From: Tsukamurella sp. PLM1
GTDB lineage: Bacteria > Actinomycetota > Actinomycetes > Mycobacteriales > Mycobacteriaceae
Direction of reading: 5' to 3'
DNA length: 64,000 nt
Assembly (NCBI RefSeq): GCF_023168325.1
Contig: NZ_AP025688.1
Span: 1,922,001-1,986,000 of the forward strand
Part shown: positions 37,468 through 49,595 of the stretch, in pieces
How positions within the stretch are numbered: position 1 is the first letter of the stretch
How the letters are laid out: every line of letters begins with the position of its first letter
Notes under the pieces: model-generated
What the model saw: only the letters and a program-made list of their open reading frames with translations
The model's database searches: none
What the model was told of the DNA's origin: nothing
Made by a program: the position numbers and the translations under genes

Positions 37468-38351
37468 CCGGCACGTCCGACGTCGTCGCGGTCCTGAATC
37501 CGATCTCCGGCGGCGGCGCCGCGTGGGAACGCTGGGCCGCCGTGGCCGCGGAGCTGGCCCGACGGGACGTGTCCGCACGGGTCTCGGCGTCGTCCTCCGG
37601 TGCCGATGCCCGACGGCTCGCCGCGGAGGCCGCCGCGTCCGGCGCGCTGACCGTGGCCGTCGGCGGCGACGGCCAGATCCGCGACGTGGCCTCCGGGGTG
37701 CTGCGGGTGCCCGGCGCGCCGATGGGGATCGTGACCGCCGGCCGCGGCAACGACATGGCCCGGCACCTGCGGCTCCCCGACGACCCGTCCGCCGTCGCCG
37801 ATGTGCTCTGCGACGGCCGCCGCCGCGATCTGGACGTGCTCACGGTCGGTGACGAGATCGCCGTCGGGAACGTGTACGTCGGCCTCGACTCGGTGGCCAC
37901 CGAGCTGATCAACAGGCTGCGCTGGATGGGCCCGCTCGCGTACCGGCTCGCGCCCGCGATCGCCGCGTTGCGGTGGAAGCCCGCCGGTTTCCGTATCGAG
38001 GTCGACGGTGCCGAGGTGCTGTCCGGTCCGGTGCACATGGTGGTGATCGCCAACTCGGGGTGGTACGGCAGCGGCCTGCACATGGTGCCGGCGGCCGCGT
38101 CCGACAACGGCCGGATCGATGTGCTCGCCGTCGACGGAGCCGGGAACAAGCTCAGGCTCATCAGCGCGATGGGGGAGGCCAAGACCGGCGCCCACGTCGC
38201 GCGGGCGGAGGTGCTGACCTTCAGCGGGCGGGACGTCGTGGTCGGTGCCGACCGGCCGATCCCCGTCCACGCCGACGGCGACTACCTGCAGGAGCTGCCC
38301 GTTACCGTCGGGATCCGTAGGGCCGTGCTCCCGGTGCTCGTGCCCCGCTGA
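37464..38351 (+). CDS. dagK: diacylglycerol kinase catalytic domain protein
   Basis: 295 residues of the DagK/YegS/LcbK family. NPISGGGAAWERW binds nucleotide; the usual GGDGT loop reads GGDGQ (VGGDGQIRDV), and the GTGNDFA motif reads GRGNDMARHL. The C-terminal beta-sandwich ends HADGDYLQELPVTVGI. The M. tuberculosis counterpart Rv2252 phosphorylates diacylglycerol and feeds phosphatidylinositol mannoside synthesis. ATGA overlap with the flavoprotein gene. Confidence 0.88.
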   Translation: MTGTSDVVAVLNPISGGGAAWERWAAVAAELARRDVSARVSASSSGADARRLAAEAAASGALTVAVGGDGQIRDVASGVLRVPGAPMGIVTAGRGNDMARHLRLPDDPSAVADVLCDGRRRDLDVLTVGDEIAVGNVYVGLDSVATELINRLRWMGPLAYRLAPAIAALRWKPAGFRIEVDGAEVLSGPVHMVVIANSGWYGSGLHMVPAAASDNGRIDVLAVDGAGNKLRLISAMGEAKTGAHVARAEVLTFSGRDVVVGADRPIPVHADGDYLQELPVTVGIRRAVLPVLVPR

Positions 38352-38390
38352 CCCGCCCGTCGCATCCGTGGCGGTGTCCGTTGGGGGACA

Positions 38391-38453
38391 ACATCTTTCG
38401 AGGCGTTCTGCGAAGCGACTCGCGGAATCTCCGCAGAACGCTTCGAAAGATGT
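38391..38453. other. large stem-loop between convergent dagK and DUF885 genes
   Basis: A 22-bp arm (38391-38412, beginning ACATCTTTCG, ending GTTCTGCG) pairs with 38432-38453 (beginning CGCAGAACGC, ending AAAGATGT); only one pair is G-T. The loop is 19 bases. The arm is less GC-rich than the surroundings. The 253-base gap it sits in has no other gene I can support; 38454-38604 shows nothing recognisable. It may be a bidirectional terminator or a small non-autonomous repeat. Confidence 0.75.
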
Positions 38454-38604
38454 GCGTCGTGCCGCTCATGGCCGACACCGGCGACCTGCGGTTCGACGGG
38501 ATGGAGGTGGATTGAGCACCAGCCGCTCGCGACGCGGCCGATCGTCAGCGACAGCGAGGTGGTCCGGCCGTACCGATCGGCGATCACGCTGAACCCGAGG
38601 CCGC

Positions 38605-40233
38605 TCAGACGATTGCTGCGCGCAGCGTGTCCAGGCCCATGCCGCCCAGCGCCGTGGCGTCGCGGTGGAAGTCCTTGATCGACGCGCCGGGGTGCGCCGC
38701 GAGGTAGCCGTCGCGGGTCTGCTCCCACACCCGCTGGCCCACGGAGTACGACGGTGCCTGGCCGGGCCAGCCCAGATAGCGGTGGTACTCGAAGCGCAGT
38801 TGCTCGTCCGACATGGCGACGTGCGAGCGGAGGAAGGCCCAGCCCTTGTCGTAGGTCCACGCGCCGCCGCCGACCTCGGCGGGCGCGTCGAAGCCGCAAT
38901 GCACGCCGATGTCCAGCACCACGCGCGCGGCCCGGAGCCGCTGGGAGTCGAGCATGCCCATGAGGTCACCGTCGTCGTCGAGGAAGCCCAGGTCCCGCAT
39001 GAGTCGCTCCGCGTACAGCGCCCAGCCCTCGCCGTGGCCCGACGTGAACGAGTAGAGCTTGCGCCACCGGTTGAGCGGCGCGATCACGGCCTGCCCGATC
39101 TGCAGGTGGTGGCCGGGCACGCCCTCGTGGTAGACGGTGGTCTTCTCCTGCCACGTGTGGAACTCGGTGACACCGGGCGGTACGGACCACCACATCGTGC
39201 CCGGCCGCGTCAGGTCGGCGGACGGTCCGGTGTAGTAGATGCCGCCGTTGCTGCTCGGTGCGATCCGGCAGTCGAGATGGTGCAGCTGCATGGGAATGTC
39301 GAAATGCGTTCTCGCGAGGGCGGATACCGACTCGTCGGAGGTCCGCTGCATCCACTCGCGCAGGGCGTCCGTTCCCTGGAGCACGTACCGCGGCTCGGCG
39401 TCGAGCTTCGCCAGGGTCTCTGCGACCGTCGCGCCCGGGTACAGACGGGCCGCGACGTCGTGTTGTTCGGCGACGATGGACGCGAGGAGTTCCTGCCCCC
39501 AGGCGTAGGTCTCCTCCAGGTCGACTGCCGTGCCCAGGAACAGTCGCGAGTACAGCGGGTAGACCTCGCGGCCCACGCCGAGGCCGCCCGGCTGGTCCAC
39601 CGGGATCGCCCACGGGGCGATCTCCGTCTCGAGGACCTCCGCGAACCGCTCGAAGGCCGCGTGGATGTCGTCGGTGACGCCGGGCGCGACGTCGGCCGCG
39701 CGTGCGGCGTTGGCCGCGACCTGCTCGCCCGCCTCGCGGGCCTGCGCGAGAACCTCGCGCACCTGCAGCGCGGGGAACGGCCAGGAGCCGTCGGCCAGGC
39801 GGGCCCGCAGGCCCGAGATCGCCGACTCGACGGCCTGCGGCACGGCCGCGAGGCGCGGCGCGAGGCGCGGGTCACCGTCGGGCATCAGGTCGAAGACGTC
39901 CCGGATCGCCTGCAGCGGCGAGGCGATCACGTTGAGGTCGCCGACGGTCCGCCCCGCATCGGCGAGTTCGATCTCCACCCCGAGCCGCTCGCGCAGCGCT
40001 TCCGCGGTGACCCGGTCGGCGTCCGACTCCGGCGTCAGGGTCGACAACTCGGCGAGCGTCTCCCGCGCGACCGCGATCCGCGCCGCGACGCCCGCGGGGG
40101 AGAAGTCGGTGAGCCGGTCGTCGACATCGGTGATCCCGACCGCTGTCGCCTCGATCGGGTCGGCCTCGGCGAGGCGGAGGGCCAGCCGGTCCGCGAGTGC
40201 GTCGATGGGAGTGGGGGTGAACGAGTCAGTCAC
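38605..40233 (-). CDS. DUF885 family zinc peptidase-like protein
   Basis: 542 residues. The zinc motif YHEGVPGHHLQIGQA, LYSFTSGHGEGWALYAERL and GQAPSYSVGQRVWEQ are the hallmarks of DUF885, predicted metallopeptidases. No signal peptide is seen, so it is probably cytosolic. GTG start. No frameshift. It precedes another metallopeptidase gene in the same orientation, with a 19-base gap (upstream gene ends at 40253). Confidence 0.9.
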   Translation of the reverse strand: MTDSFTPTPIDALADRLALRLAEADPIEATAVGITDVDDRLTDFSPAGVAARIAVARETLAELSTLTPESDADRVTAEALRERLGVEIELADAGRTVGDLNVIASPLQAIRDVFDLMPDGDPRLAPRLAAVPQAVESAISGLRARLADGSWPFPALQVREVLAQAREAGEQVAANAARAADVAPGVTDDIHAAFERFAEVLETEIAPWAIPVDQPGGLGVGREVYPLYSRLFLGTAVDLEETYAWGQELLASIVAEQHDVAARLYPGATVAETLAKLDAEPRYVLQGTDALREWMQRTSDESVSALARTHFDIPMQLHHLDCRIAPSSNGGIYYTGPSADLTRPGTMWWSVPPGVTEFHTWQEKTTVYHEGVPGHHLQIGQAVIAPLNRWRKLYSFTSGHGEGWALYAERLMRDLGFLDDDGDLMGMLDSQRLRAARVVLDIGVHCGFDAPAEVGGGAWTYDKGWAFLRSHVAMSDEQLRFEYHRYLGWPGQAPSYSVGQRVWEQTRDGYLAAHPGASIKDFHRDATALGGMGLDTLRAAIV

Positions 40234-40252
40234 CCTTGCGAGGCTAGCGCGA

Positions 40253-41151
40253 TCAGATGGAACCGGTGAAGGTGTTGCACTGCGCCGGGGAGCCCGTCTT
40301 GTAGCCCTGGTTGAACCACTTCACCCGCTGCGCGGAGGTGCCGTGCGAGAACGACTCCGGGTTGACGGTGCGGCCGGCGTTGCGCTGGATGGTGTCGTCG
40401 CCGATCGCCTCGGCGGACTGGATGGCGCCCGAGATGTCCTGCTGCGTCAGCGGCTGGAGCATCGCGCCCTCGCCCTTGTCGGCCTTGGAGGCCCACACGC
40501 CGGCGTAGCAGTCGGCCTGCAGCTCGACCCGGACCGAGCCGCCCTGGGCGCCGCTGCCCTGCTGTGCCTTGTTGATGTCCCCGAGCAGCGTCTGGATGTG
40601 ATGGCCCCACTCGTGGGCCACGATGTACTCCTGCGAGAACGGGGCGTTCGAGCCGCCCATCTTCTTGATCACCCGGTCCATGAAGTCGAGCTGGAACACG
40701 GCGACGTTGTCGGCGGGGCAGTAGAACGGCCCGGTACCGGCATCGGCGACGCCGCAGCCCGTGTTGATGGCCGCGGCATCCGTCGGCATGATCTTGAGCG
40801 CGCTCGGCTTCTTGTAGCCGCGGACCAGGGTCGCCCACACCTTGTCGAGCGAGTTCGACGTGGCCACGATGCGGCACGTCGTGTTCTTGTTCGCGTCCGC
40901 GCCGGTCTTGCACGCGGCGATGTCGCGATTCACCTGTTCCTGCCCGGCGGAGATCCCCTGGCCCGGCCCTGCTGCGGATCCTGCGACGATCCACCGCCGG
41001 TGAGATCGACGCCGAAGATCAGGCCCAAGACGACGACGACCACTGCACCGATGCCTCCGCCGCCGATCATCATGCCGCGGCCCATGCCGCCGCCACCGCC
41101 GCCTGCGCTGGCACCGCTGGTGTCGATGGAGCTGTCATCCCGGAAGGTCAT
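40253..41151 (-). CDS. neutral zinc metallopeptidase, YpfJ-like (one apparent frameshift)
   Basis: About 300 residues. A glycine-rich N-terminus (GASAGGGGGGMGRGMMIGG) leads into one membrane helix (IGAVVVVVLGLIFGVDL). The external domain has the zinc motif VAHEWGHHIQ and QADCYAGVWA. One base is lost near 40965 (GGCCGGGCC for GGCCCGGGCC in gene sense), after which QGPGQGISAGQEQVNRDIAA is restored. Function of the YpfJ/YwkC family is not established. The 95 bases to aspS probably carry both divergent promoters. Confidence 0.87.
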
Positions 41152-41246
41152 GCCGACAGCTTTCCATGAGTGGGGTGAGATGGTGAACCGGTTCGCCCCG
41201 TAGCATGTCAGGGTTGAAATCTTTGCCATCGAAAGGACACCCCGAA

Positions 41247-43048
<1,802 letters not shown>

Positions 43049-43055
43049 GTCCGCG

Positions 43056-45502
43056 GTGACGATCGACGGCCTCCGCGGGCTCGACCCGGCCGGCCTGCGC
43101 CGGCTCTCGGCGCGGGTCCGTGGCCTGATCGACGACGAGGGCATCACCTACAACGCCCTCGACGCGGTGCCCGCGGCCGCCGAACCGGTCGAGCCCGTGC
43201 CGTGGCGGCTCGACCCGCTGCCCGTGCTCCTCGGCGCCGACGAGTGGGATCTCCTGGCCCGGGGCGTGGCGCAGCGTTCGCTGCTGCTGGACGCGGTGCT
43301 CAGCGACTTCTACGGCGAGCAGCGCACAGTCCGGACGGGGCTCGTGCCGCCCGAGGTGCTGTTCGCGCACCCCGGGTACATCCGACGGGCCGTCGGCGTA
43401 CCGTCGCCCGGCCCGAGGTCCCTGTTCCTGCACGGCGTGGACCTCGGTGTCCCGGACGGAACGGACGACTGGGCCGCCGTGGCGGACCGGACCCAGGCAC
43501 CGTCGGGCGTGGGCTACGCGCTGGCCGACCGGCGGGTCACGTCCCGGGCCCTGCCGCGCGAGTTCCGCGCCGAGACGCCGCGCCCGCTGTCGTCGTTCGC
43601 GACCGCCATGCGGGTGCAACTGCTCGACGTGGCGCCGCCCGGCGTGGACGACCCGACCGTCGTCGTGCTGAGCCCCGGCGCCTTCTCCGAGACGGCGTTC
43701 GACCAGGCGTACCTCGCATCCGCGCTCGGCTTCCCGCTGGTGGAGGCCGCCGACCTGACGGTCCGCGACGGTGGCGTGTTCATGCGCGCGCTCGGCCGGA
43801 TGAAGCGAGTCGACGTGATCCTGCGCCGCGTCGACTCGGAGTTCTCCGACCCGCTGGACCTGCGCACCGACTCGCAGCTCGGCGTGGTCGGACTCGTGGA
43901 GATGATGACCCGGGGAGCGGTCACCGTCGTCAACACCCTGGGTTCCGGGGTGCTCGAGAACCCCGCCCTGCACGCCTATCTGCCGCAGCTGTGCCGCGCG
44001 CTGCTCGACGAGGACCTGCTGCTCGCGTCGACGCCCACCCTGCACGCCGCGACCCCGGCCGGGCGCGCCGCGCTCGACGGTCCGCTCGACGAGCTGCTCC
44101 TCATCGACTTCGCCGCGGGCGAGCGGATCGTGGGCGCGACCCTCACCGCCGACGACGCGGCCGGGCTCCGATCCCGGGTCGCCGCCGACCCGGCCGTCTG
44201 GTGCCTCAAGACGCCGACGCCGCTCGCGACCCGGCCCGCGCTCGACCGCGGCTCCGTCGTGGACAAGGGCTTCGCGCTGCGCGCCTTCTCCCTCGGCCAG
44301 GAGTCCGGGTACACGGTCCTGCCCGGCGGGCTCGGCCAGGTCCTGCTCGACGGTGCCGCCGGCGCCCTGCTCGACGCGTCCGCGGCCCGCGACGTCTGGG
44401 TGCCGACGCCGGAGGACGTGCGTGCGTCGGCGCGCGTCTCGACCGCGCCGCGGGTGCCGCGGAGCGTCCGGCCGTCCGCGCCGATCGCGACGCCCGCGTC
44501 CTGTCGGACCAGTTCTGGATCGGCAGGTACGCCGAGCGCACCGAGGCGATGGTGCGGCTGCTGTCGACGGCGCACGACCGCAGCCGCGAGTTCCGGCACC
44601 GCCCGTGGCAGGCCGGCGCCGCCGCGCTGCAGCCCCTGCTCGACGCGGTGGTCGAGGTGTCGGTCACCGAGCACCTCGGGCGGATCGTCGCGGAGGGCAG
44701 CGAGCAGTCCGACGTCCTCGCGCGGTTGCGGCGCCTCACCCTGGACACCGAACTGCCTGGCACCGTCGCGCATTCGGGCGTGCGGTTGCGCGCCTGCCTG
44801 CGGGCGGTGCGCGACCAGATGTCCACCGACACCTGGTTGGTGCTGAGCGGGGCCGAGCGGTCGCTGGGGCGGCTCGCGCAGGACGTCGACGACGAGGGCG
44901 AGCAGCTCGACGAGACGCTCGGCGACGTGCTCGTTTCGCTGCTCGCGTTCGCCGGCCTGGCCCGGGAGTCGCTGGTCGAGGACCCGGCGTGGCTGATGAT
45001 GGACGCGGGCCGCCGGATCGAACGATCGCTGCAGCTGGCGGCCGTCACCCGCGCGATGGTGGTGCCCGAGCACGGGACCGAGGTCGAGGCGGGCCTGCTC
45101 GACGCCTACCTGGTGACCTGTGAGTCGGCCGTGACCTACCGCCGGCGGCACCGGGCCGTGTTGCGGGCGGGCGCGGCAGTCGACCTCATGTTCTTCGACG
45201 CCACGAACCCCCGGTCGCTGGTGTCGGCGCTGGGCGCGCTGTCGCGGGACCTGCAACACCTGCCCGACGAGCTGCGCAGCGCTGCCGCCGAGCGCACCGC
45301 GACCGAACTGCTGGCCCGGCTCGGCCGGTTCGACCCCGACGACGCCGACACCGTCGCAGACGGTCGGCGCGGCGAACTCGCGGCCCTGCTCGACGCGGTC
45401 GACGAGGGGCTGCGTGAGGTCTCCGACGTGCTCGAGCGCACGCGGTTCGCGCTGCCGGCCGCGGCGCGTCCGATCTGGGTGGGGGTGCAGTCGTGGGGCT
45501 GA
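43056..45502 (+). CDS. circularly permuted ATP-grasp / alpha-E fusion protein (one apparent frameshift)
   Basis: About 816 residues. The N-terminal half is a circularly permuted ATP-grasp domain ([25 protein letters not shown] region, [36 protein letters not shown]). The C-terminal half is the helical alpha-E domain ([51 protein letters not shown]). One base is lost near 44492 (ACGCCCGCGTC for ACGCCCCGCGTC), giving [12 protein letters not shown]. Homologue of Rv2567. Comparative genomics by Iyer and colleagues linked these domains with transglutaminase-like proteins as a possible peptide-forming or protein-modifying system; no product is known. Confidence 0.88.
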
Positions 45503-46406
45503 GCTTCTCGCGGCGGACCGAGGCCTCCTCGACCCGCCGCTACCGCGTGGTCCACGAGACCACCTACCGATACGACGCCGAGGTCACGTCCAGCTTCGGC
45601 CGCTGTTACCTGGCGCCGCGCGACCTGCCCGACCAGCGCGTCGAGGAGCACACGATCACCATCGGTCCGGAGCCGACCGACCGATCCGAGGGCGTCGACG
45701 CGTTCGGCAACACCGACACGTACTTCCACGTCACGACGCCGCACACCGAGCTCACCGTGCGCGGGGAGTCCCTGGTCGCGGTCGACCCGCTCGACCGCGC
45801 CGTCACCGACGAGGGGCCGGCGCTCGCGCCGTGGAGCTGGCCCGCCCGGTGGGCGACGCCGGCGCGACCGCGGTGCAGTTCCGGCTGGACCAGCGGCCGC
45901 CCGAGATCGACGATGCGGTGCGCGCCTACGCCGACGCGATCCTCACGCCCGGCAAGCCGCTGGTGGAGGCGATCGAGGAGCTGACCACACGGATCTACAC
46001 GGACTTCGCGTACAAGTCCGGTGCCACCAACGTCTCCACCCGGGTCGGCACCGTGATGGAACGCCGCGAGGGCGTCTGCCAGGACTTCGCGCGGGTGGCG
46101 ATCGCCTGCCTGCGGTCCAAGGGGCTGGCGGCCCGCTACGTGTCGGGCTACCTCGCCACCGAGCCGCCGCCCGGCGAGGACCGCGTCGTCGGCGCGGGCG
46201 CGACGCACGCGTGGGCGGCGGTGTGGCTGCCGGGCGATCAGTGGCTGCCGTTCGACCCGACGAACAACAAGTTCGTCGACGAACGGCACGTGACCGTCGC
46301 GTGGGGCCGGGACTACGAGGACGTCCCGCCGCTGCGCGGCGTGATCTACACCGAGTCCAAGGGGTCGCGGATCGGCGTCTCGGTCGACGTGGCGCCGCTC
46401 GACTGA
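45493..46406 (+). CDS. transglutaminase-like cysteine protease domain protein (one apparent frameshift)
   Basis: About 305 residues: an N-terminal beta domain (YRVVHETTYRYDAEVTSSFG) and a transglutaminase core with Cys in REGVCQDFARVA, His in GATHAWAAVWLPG and Asp in PFDPTNNK, a complete triad. One base is lost near 45845 (CCGTGGAGC for CCGTGGGAGC), giving APWELARPVGDAG. It overlaps the upstream ATP-grasp/alpha-E gene by ten bases, the conserved pairing of this system. Likely cleaves or transfers a glutamyl-type amide bond made by its partner (inference). Confidence 0.88.
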
Positions 46407-47016
46407 AGCTCGACCAGCTCGGCGGCCCGGCGGCGCACGAGCGCCGCGTTGTGGCTGACGAGCATCAGGCCGGTGCCGGCGGCCGTCAGCTCGTCCAGGA
46501 CCGATAGGACGGCCCGCGCCGACACCGGGTCGAGCATCGCGACCGGTTCGTCGGCGAACACGAACCGCGGCGCCTGCAGCAGCACGCGGGCCAGGCACGC
46601 GCGTTGCAGCTGACCGTCGCTGACCTGTGCCGGGAACCGGTCCAGCAGCGCACCGTCGAGTCCCGCGGCGCGGGCGGCGTCCGCGGCGGCCCGGGCATCG
46701 GGTGCGCCGGCGATCTCCTGCGGTTCCGCGACGATCCGCCGCAGCCGCCACCGCGGGTTGCACGCGGTCCGCGGGTTCTGGGCCAGCAGGGCCACCGCGC
46801 CGGGCGCGGGACGCGGGCGCCGGCGCCGTGGTCGACGGTGCCCTCGTCGGGAGGCAGCAGCCCGGCCAGGACGCGCAGCAGCGTCGTCTTCCCGGAGCCC
46901 GACGGGCCCAGCACGCCGGTGACGGCCCCGGGCGCGACGGTGAGGTCGATGCCGGGGAGCACCCGCTCGCGGCCCCGGCGGACGACGATGCCCCGGGCGC
47001 GGATCGGCGATGTCAC
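46346..47016 (-). CDS. ABC importer ATPase, DppF/NikE-like (one apparent frameshift)
   Basis: About 223 residues. Walker A GPSGSGKTTLL, signature VSDGQLQRACLAR (degenerate LSGGQ), Walker B RFVFADEPVAML and switch LVSHNAALV. One base is lost near 46802 (CGCGCCCGGCG for CGCGCCCCGGCG), restoring RVPRPGAVALLAQNPRTACNP. Start GTG overlaps the stop of the next ATPase. It lacks the long C-terminal oligopeptide domain. Its 3' end overlaps the convergent transglutaminase gene by 61 bases. Confidence 0.87.
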
Positions 47017-47741
47017 ACGACCTCCTCGAAGAATGCGGCGGTGTAGGCGTCGGCGCCGCGTTCGACCCCCGCGGGCGGGCCCTGGACCAGGACGGTACCG
47101 GCGCGCATCACGGCCAGCTGTTCGCACCCGGCGGCGAGCACCGCCGGCAGGTCGTGCGTGATGACCAGGACCGCGGCGCCGGCGTCCGCGTGTCCGCGCA
47201 GCAGCCCGAGCACGCCGCGGGCAGTGGCCGGATCCAGCGCCGACGTCGGCTCGTCGGCCAGCAGCACCGCGGGCTCCCCGGCGACGGCCGCTGCCACGGC
47301 GGCGCGCTGCACCATGCCACCGGACAGTTCGTGCGGGTACTTGTCGAGGGCGTCGGGATCGAGGCCGGCGGCCAGCGAGAGCTCGGCCGGCGAGTGCGGC
47401 GAGGAGAGCACACCCACGACCTCGGCGAGTTGCGAGCGGAGCGTCCGGACGGGGGTGAACGACGTGGCCGGCGACTGCGGGACCACGCCCACCACGTGGC
47501 CGCGCAGCCGTGCCCACCCCGGGTCCCGCGGGGCGAGCGCCCGGCCGGCCACCGTCACCTCCCCGGTCCCGACGGTGCCCGCCGGCAGCAGCCCGCACAG
47601 CGCGGACGCGACGAGGGACTTGCCGCACCCGGACTCGCCCACGAGGGCGGTCACCGTCCCGGCGGGGAGGGCCAGGTCGACGGAGTCGAGCACCGTGGCC
47701 GCGCCGGCGCGGACCGTCAGGCCCCGCACGCGGGCGGTCAT
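47013..47741 (-). CDS. ABC importer ATPase, DppD/NikD-like
   Basis: 242 residues. Walker A GESGCGKSLVASAL, VVPQSPATSFTPVRTL (Q-loop), signature ELSGGMVQRAAVAAAV, Walker B VLLADEPTSALD and H-switch LVITHDLPAV. Fourth gene of the five-gene importer operon, overlapping both neighbours. No frameshift. Confidence 0.9.
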   Translation of the reverse strand: MTARVRGLTVRAGAATVLDSVDLALPAGTVTALVGESGCGKSLVASALCGLLPAGTVGTGEVTVAGRALAPRDPGWARLRGHVVGVVPQSPATSFTPVRTLRSQLAEVVGVLSSPHSPAELSLAAGLDPDALDKYPHELSGGMVQRAAVAAAVAGEPAVLLADEPTSALDPATARGVLGLLRGHADAGAAVLVITHDLPAVLAAGCEQLAVMRAGTVLVQGPPAGVERGADAYTAAFFEEVV

Positions 47742-48547
47742 CGCCACACCTGCGGGGTCGGGGCGGCGGTGAGCCGGCGCAGGCCGGACCCGCACGCCGC
47801 GCACGCGAGCGCCGTGATCACCAGGGCCGCGCCGGGCACGGCGAGGGTCCACCATGCGCCGACCAGGACGTCGCCGCGGGCCTGGCCCAGCAGCGCGCCG
47901 AGGCTCGCGCGGTCCGGGGACAGTCCGACCCCGAGGAACGACAGTGTGCTCTCGTGCCACACCGCGTGGGGGAGCAGCACCACGGCCGCCACCAGCGCCT
48001 GGCCGGTCACCGCGGGGAGCAGGTGGCGGCGCGTCACGAACACCGTCGACGCCCCCGCCAACCGGGACGACTCCACCCAGCCCGAGGACGTCGCGGCGAG
48101 CAGCTCGGCGCGCACGACCCGGGCCACCGCAGGCCAGTGCGTCAGCGCGATGGACGCCACGATGGCGACCGGATCGCCCCGCCACAGCGCGGCGATCACC
48201 ACGCCCACCACCAGGTGCGGCAGCGCGTTGACCGCGTCGACCAGCCGCATCACGATCGCGTCGAGCCGGCCCCCGAAACCCGCGGCGGCGGCCCCCACCG
48301 CTGCCCCGATCACGGTGGACACCACCGCGCAGACCGCGGCCAGCAGCAGCGAGATCCGGAGCGCCTGCGCGGTGCGCACGGCCAGGTCGTAGCCCGCGTG
48401 ATCGGTGCCCAGCACCGCGCCGGGCCCGGGCGGGCGCAGCGCCGCCCCGAAGTCGGCGGTCTGCGGTCCCGCCGCGAGGGGCAGCAGCACCGCGACGGCG
48501 ACGGTCGCGCCGAGCACGACCCACGGGGTCGCGGTCCGGGCCCTCAT
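47738..48547 (-). CDS. ABC importer permease, DppC/NikC-like
   Basis: 269 residues, six predicted membrane helices. The N-terminal [20 protein letters not shown] and the coupling loop [21 protein letters not shown] are typical of the BPD_transp_1 family; [19 protein letters not shown] follows. Overlaps the permease B stop by four bases. No frameshift. Confidence 0.9.
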   Translation of the reverse strand: MRARTATPWVVLGATVAVAVLLPLAAGPQTADFGAALRPPGPGAVLGTDHAGYDLAVRTAQALRISLLLAAVCAVVSTVIGAAVGAAAAGFGGRLDAIVMRLVDAVNALPHLVVGVVIAALWRGDPVAIVASIALTHWPAVARVVRAELLAATSSGWVESSRLAGASTVFVTRRHLLPAVTGQALVAAVVLLPHAVWHESTLSFLGVGLSPDRASLGALLGQARGDVLVGAWWTLAVPGAALVITALACAACGSGLRRLTAAPTPQVWR

Positions 48548-49595
48548 CCGGCCAGCTCGATCCGCGGGTCCAGCCAGATCGCGGCGGCGTCCGACAGGGC
48601 GGAGCCCAGCAGCACCGCCGCCGCGGCCCCCAGCGACAGCGCGGCGAACAGCGGGAAGTCCAGGGCAGCAGCCGAATCCACCAGCGCCGCGGCGACGCCG
48701 GGCCAGCCGAACACGACCTCGACCACCGCTGCGCCCGCGATCACCTCCGGCAGTCGCGTCCCCACCAGGGCGAGGGCGGGGAGCACCGAGACCGGCAGCA
48801 CGTGGCCCCGGAGCAGCCGACCGCCGCGCACGCCCGGGCGCGGGCGCCGCGCACGGCGTCGGACCCGACCGCGTCGTGTACCGCGGCGCGCATCGACAGC
48901 ACCAGCCACGGGACCTGGGAGAGCGTGAGCGCCAGCAGCGGCAGCACCGCGTGTGCGGCCAACCCGCCCACCGAGTACGGGTCGCCCGGCGCTCGCGCGC
49001 CGGACGTGGGCAGTGCCCGCAGTCCCACCGCGAACACGGCGACCAGCAGCAGGGACACGACGAACGGGGAGTGGCGGCGAGTGCCGTCGCGGCACCGCTG
49101 ACGGCCCGGTCCAGCGGGCCGCTCCGGTGCATGCCCGCGAGCGCGCCCAGGACCAGCGCGATCGCGGTCGCGAACACCAGCGCCGCGGCCGACAACCCGA
49201 CGGTGAACGGGAGCCCTCTGCGAGCACCCGGGCGACGGGCCGCTCCTGCGTGGACGACCAACCGAGGTCGCCGCCCGCTAGGCCGCCGAGCCAGTGCCAC
49301 CAGAGGGACAACCAGCCCGCGTCGAGGCCGTGGGCCGCGCGGGCCGCCTCGCGCCAGACTGCGTCGCGGACTGGTAGTTCGATCCGAGCAGCGACGCCAG
49401 CGGGTCGAACGGCGAGAGGTCGGCGAGCAGGAACAGCGCGAGCGAGACGAGCGCCAGCAGCGGCACGGCCACCGCCAGCCGCACCAGGAGGAGCCGCGCG
49501 ACCGCCCGGCCCCGGCGCCGCCGTCCCGCCGGCCGAGTGCCCGGGTGGAGGCCCCGTTCGGGGGTCAGCGTCGCCACGCCGTCAGGTTCCACCAC
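48544..49595 (-). CDS. ABC importer permease, DppB/NikB-like (four apparent frameshifts)
   Basis: About 350 residues after repair, six predicted helices. Fragments in successive frames join cleanly: SLLGSNYQS+RDAVWREAARAAH (near 49369), RVLAEG+LPFTVGLSAAALVF (near 49215), ALAATP+PFVVSLLLVAVFAVGL (near 49069) and ARARG+VRGGRLLRGHVLPVSV (near 48836). Each needs one extra G or C in a run of three or more. The C-terminal coupling helix region TRLPEVIAGAAVVEVVFGWPG is intact. The exact start is uncertain; GTG 49595 overlaps the binding-protein gene. Four errors in one gene might suggest decay, but neighbours are intact and the error type is the same as elsewhere. Confidence 0.78.

Noticed and set aside
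35260..37578. A 772-codon minus-strand protein ending in the TetR domain
   Set aside because: Only the last about 200 codons are the TetR regulator; the rest is antisense to the flavoprotein gene, and TetR has a good ATG of its own.
38454..38604. Possible gene remnant between the stem-loop and the DUF885 gene
   Set aside because: Frames exist on both strands but none shows a motif or a plausible start; I cannot support a gene.
48544..49595. Permease B as a decaying pseudogene
   Set aside because: It has four frame breaks, but all are the same G/C-run type seen in essential genes, and the four other importer genes are nearly clean.
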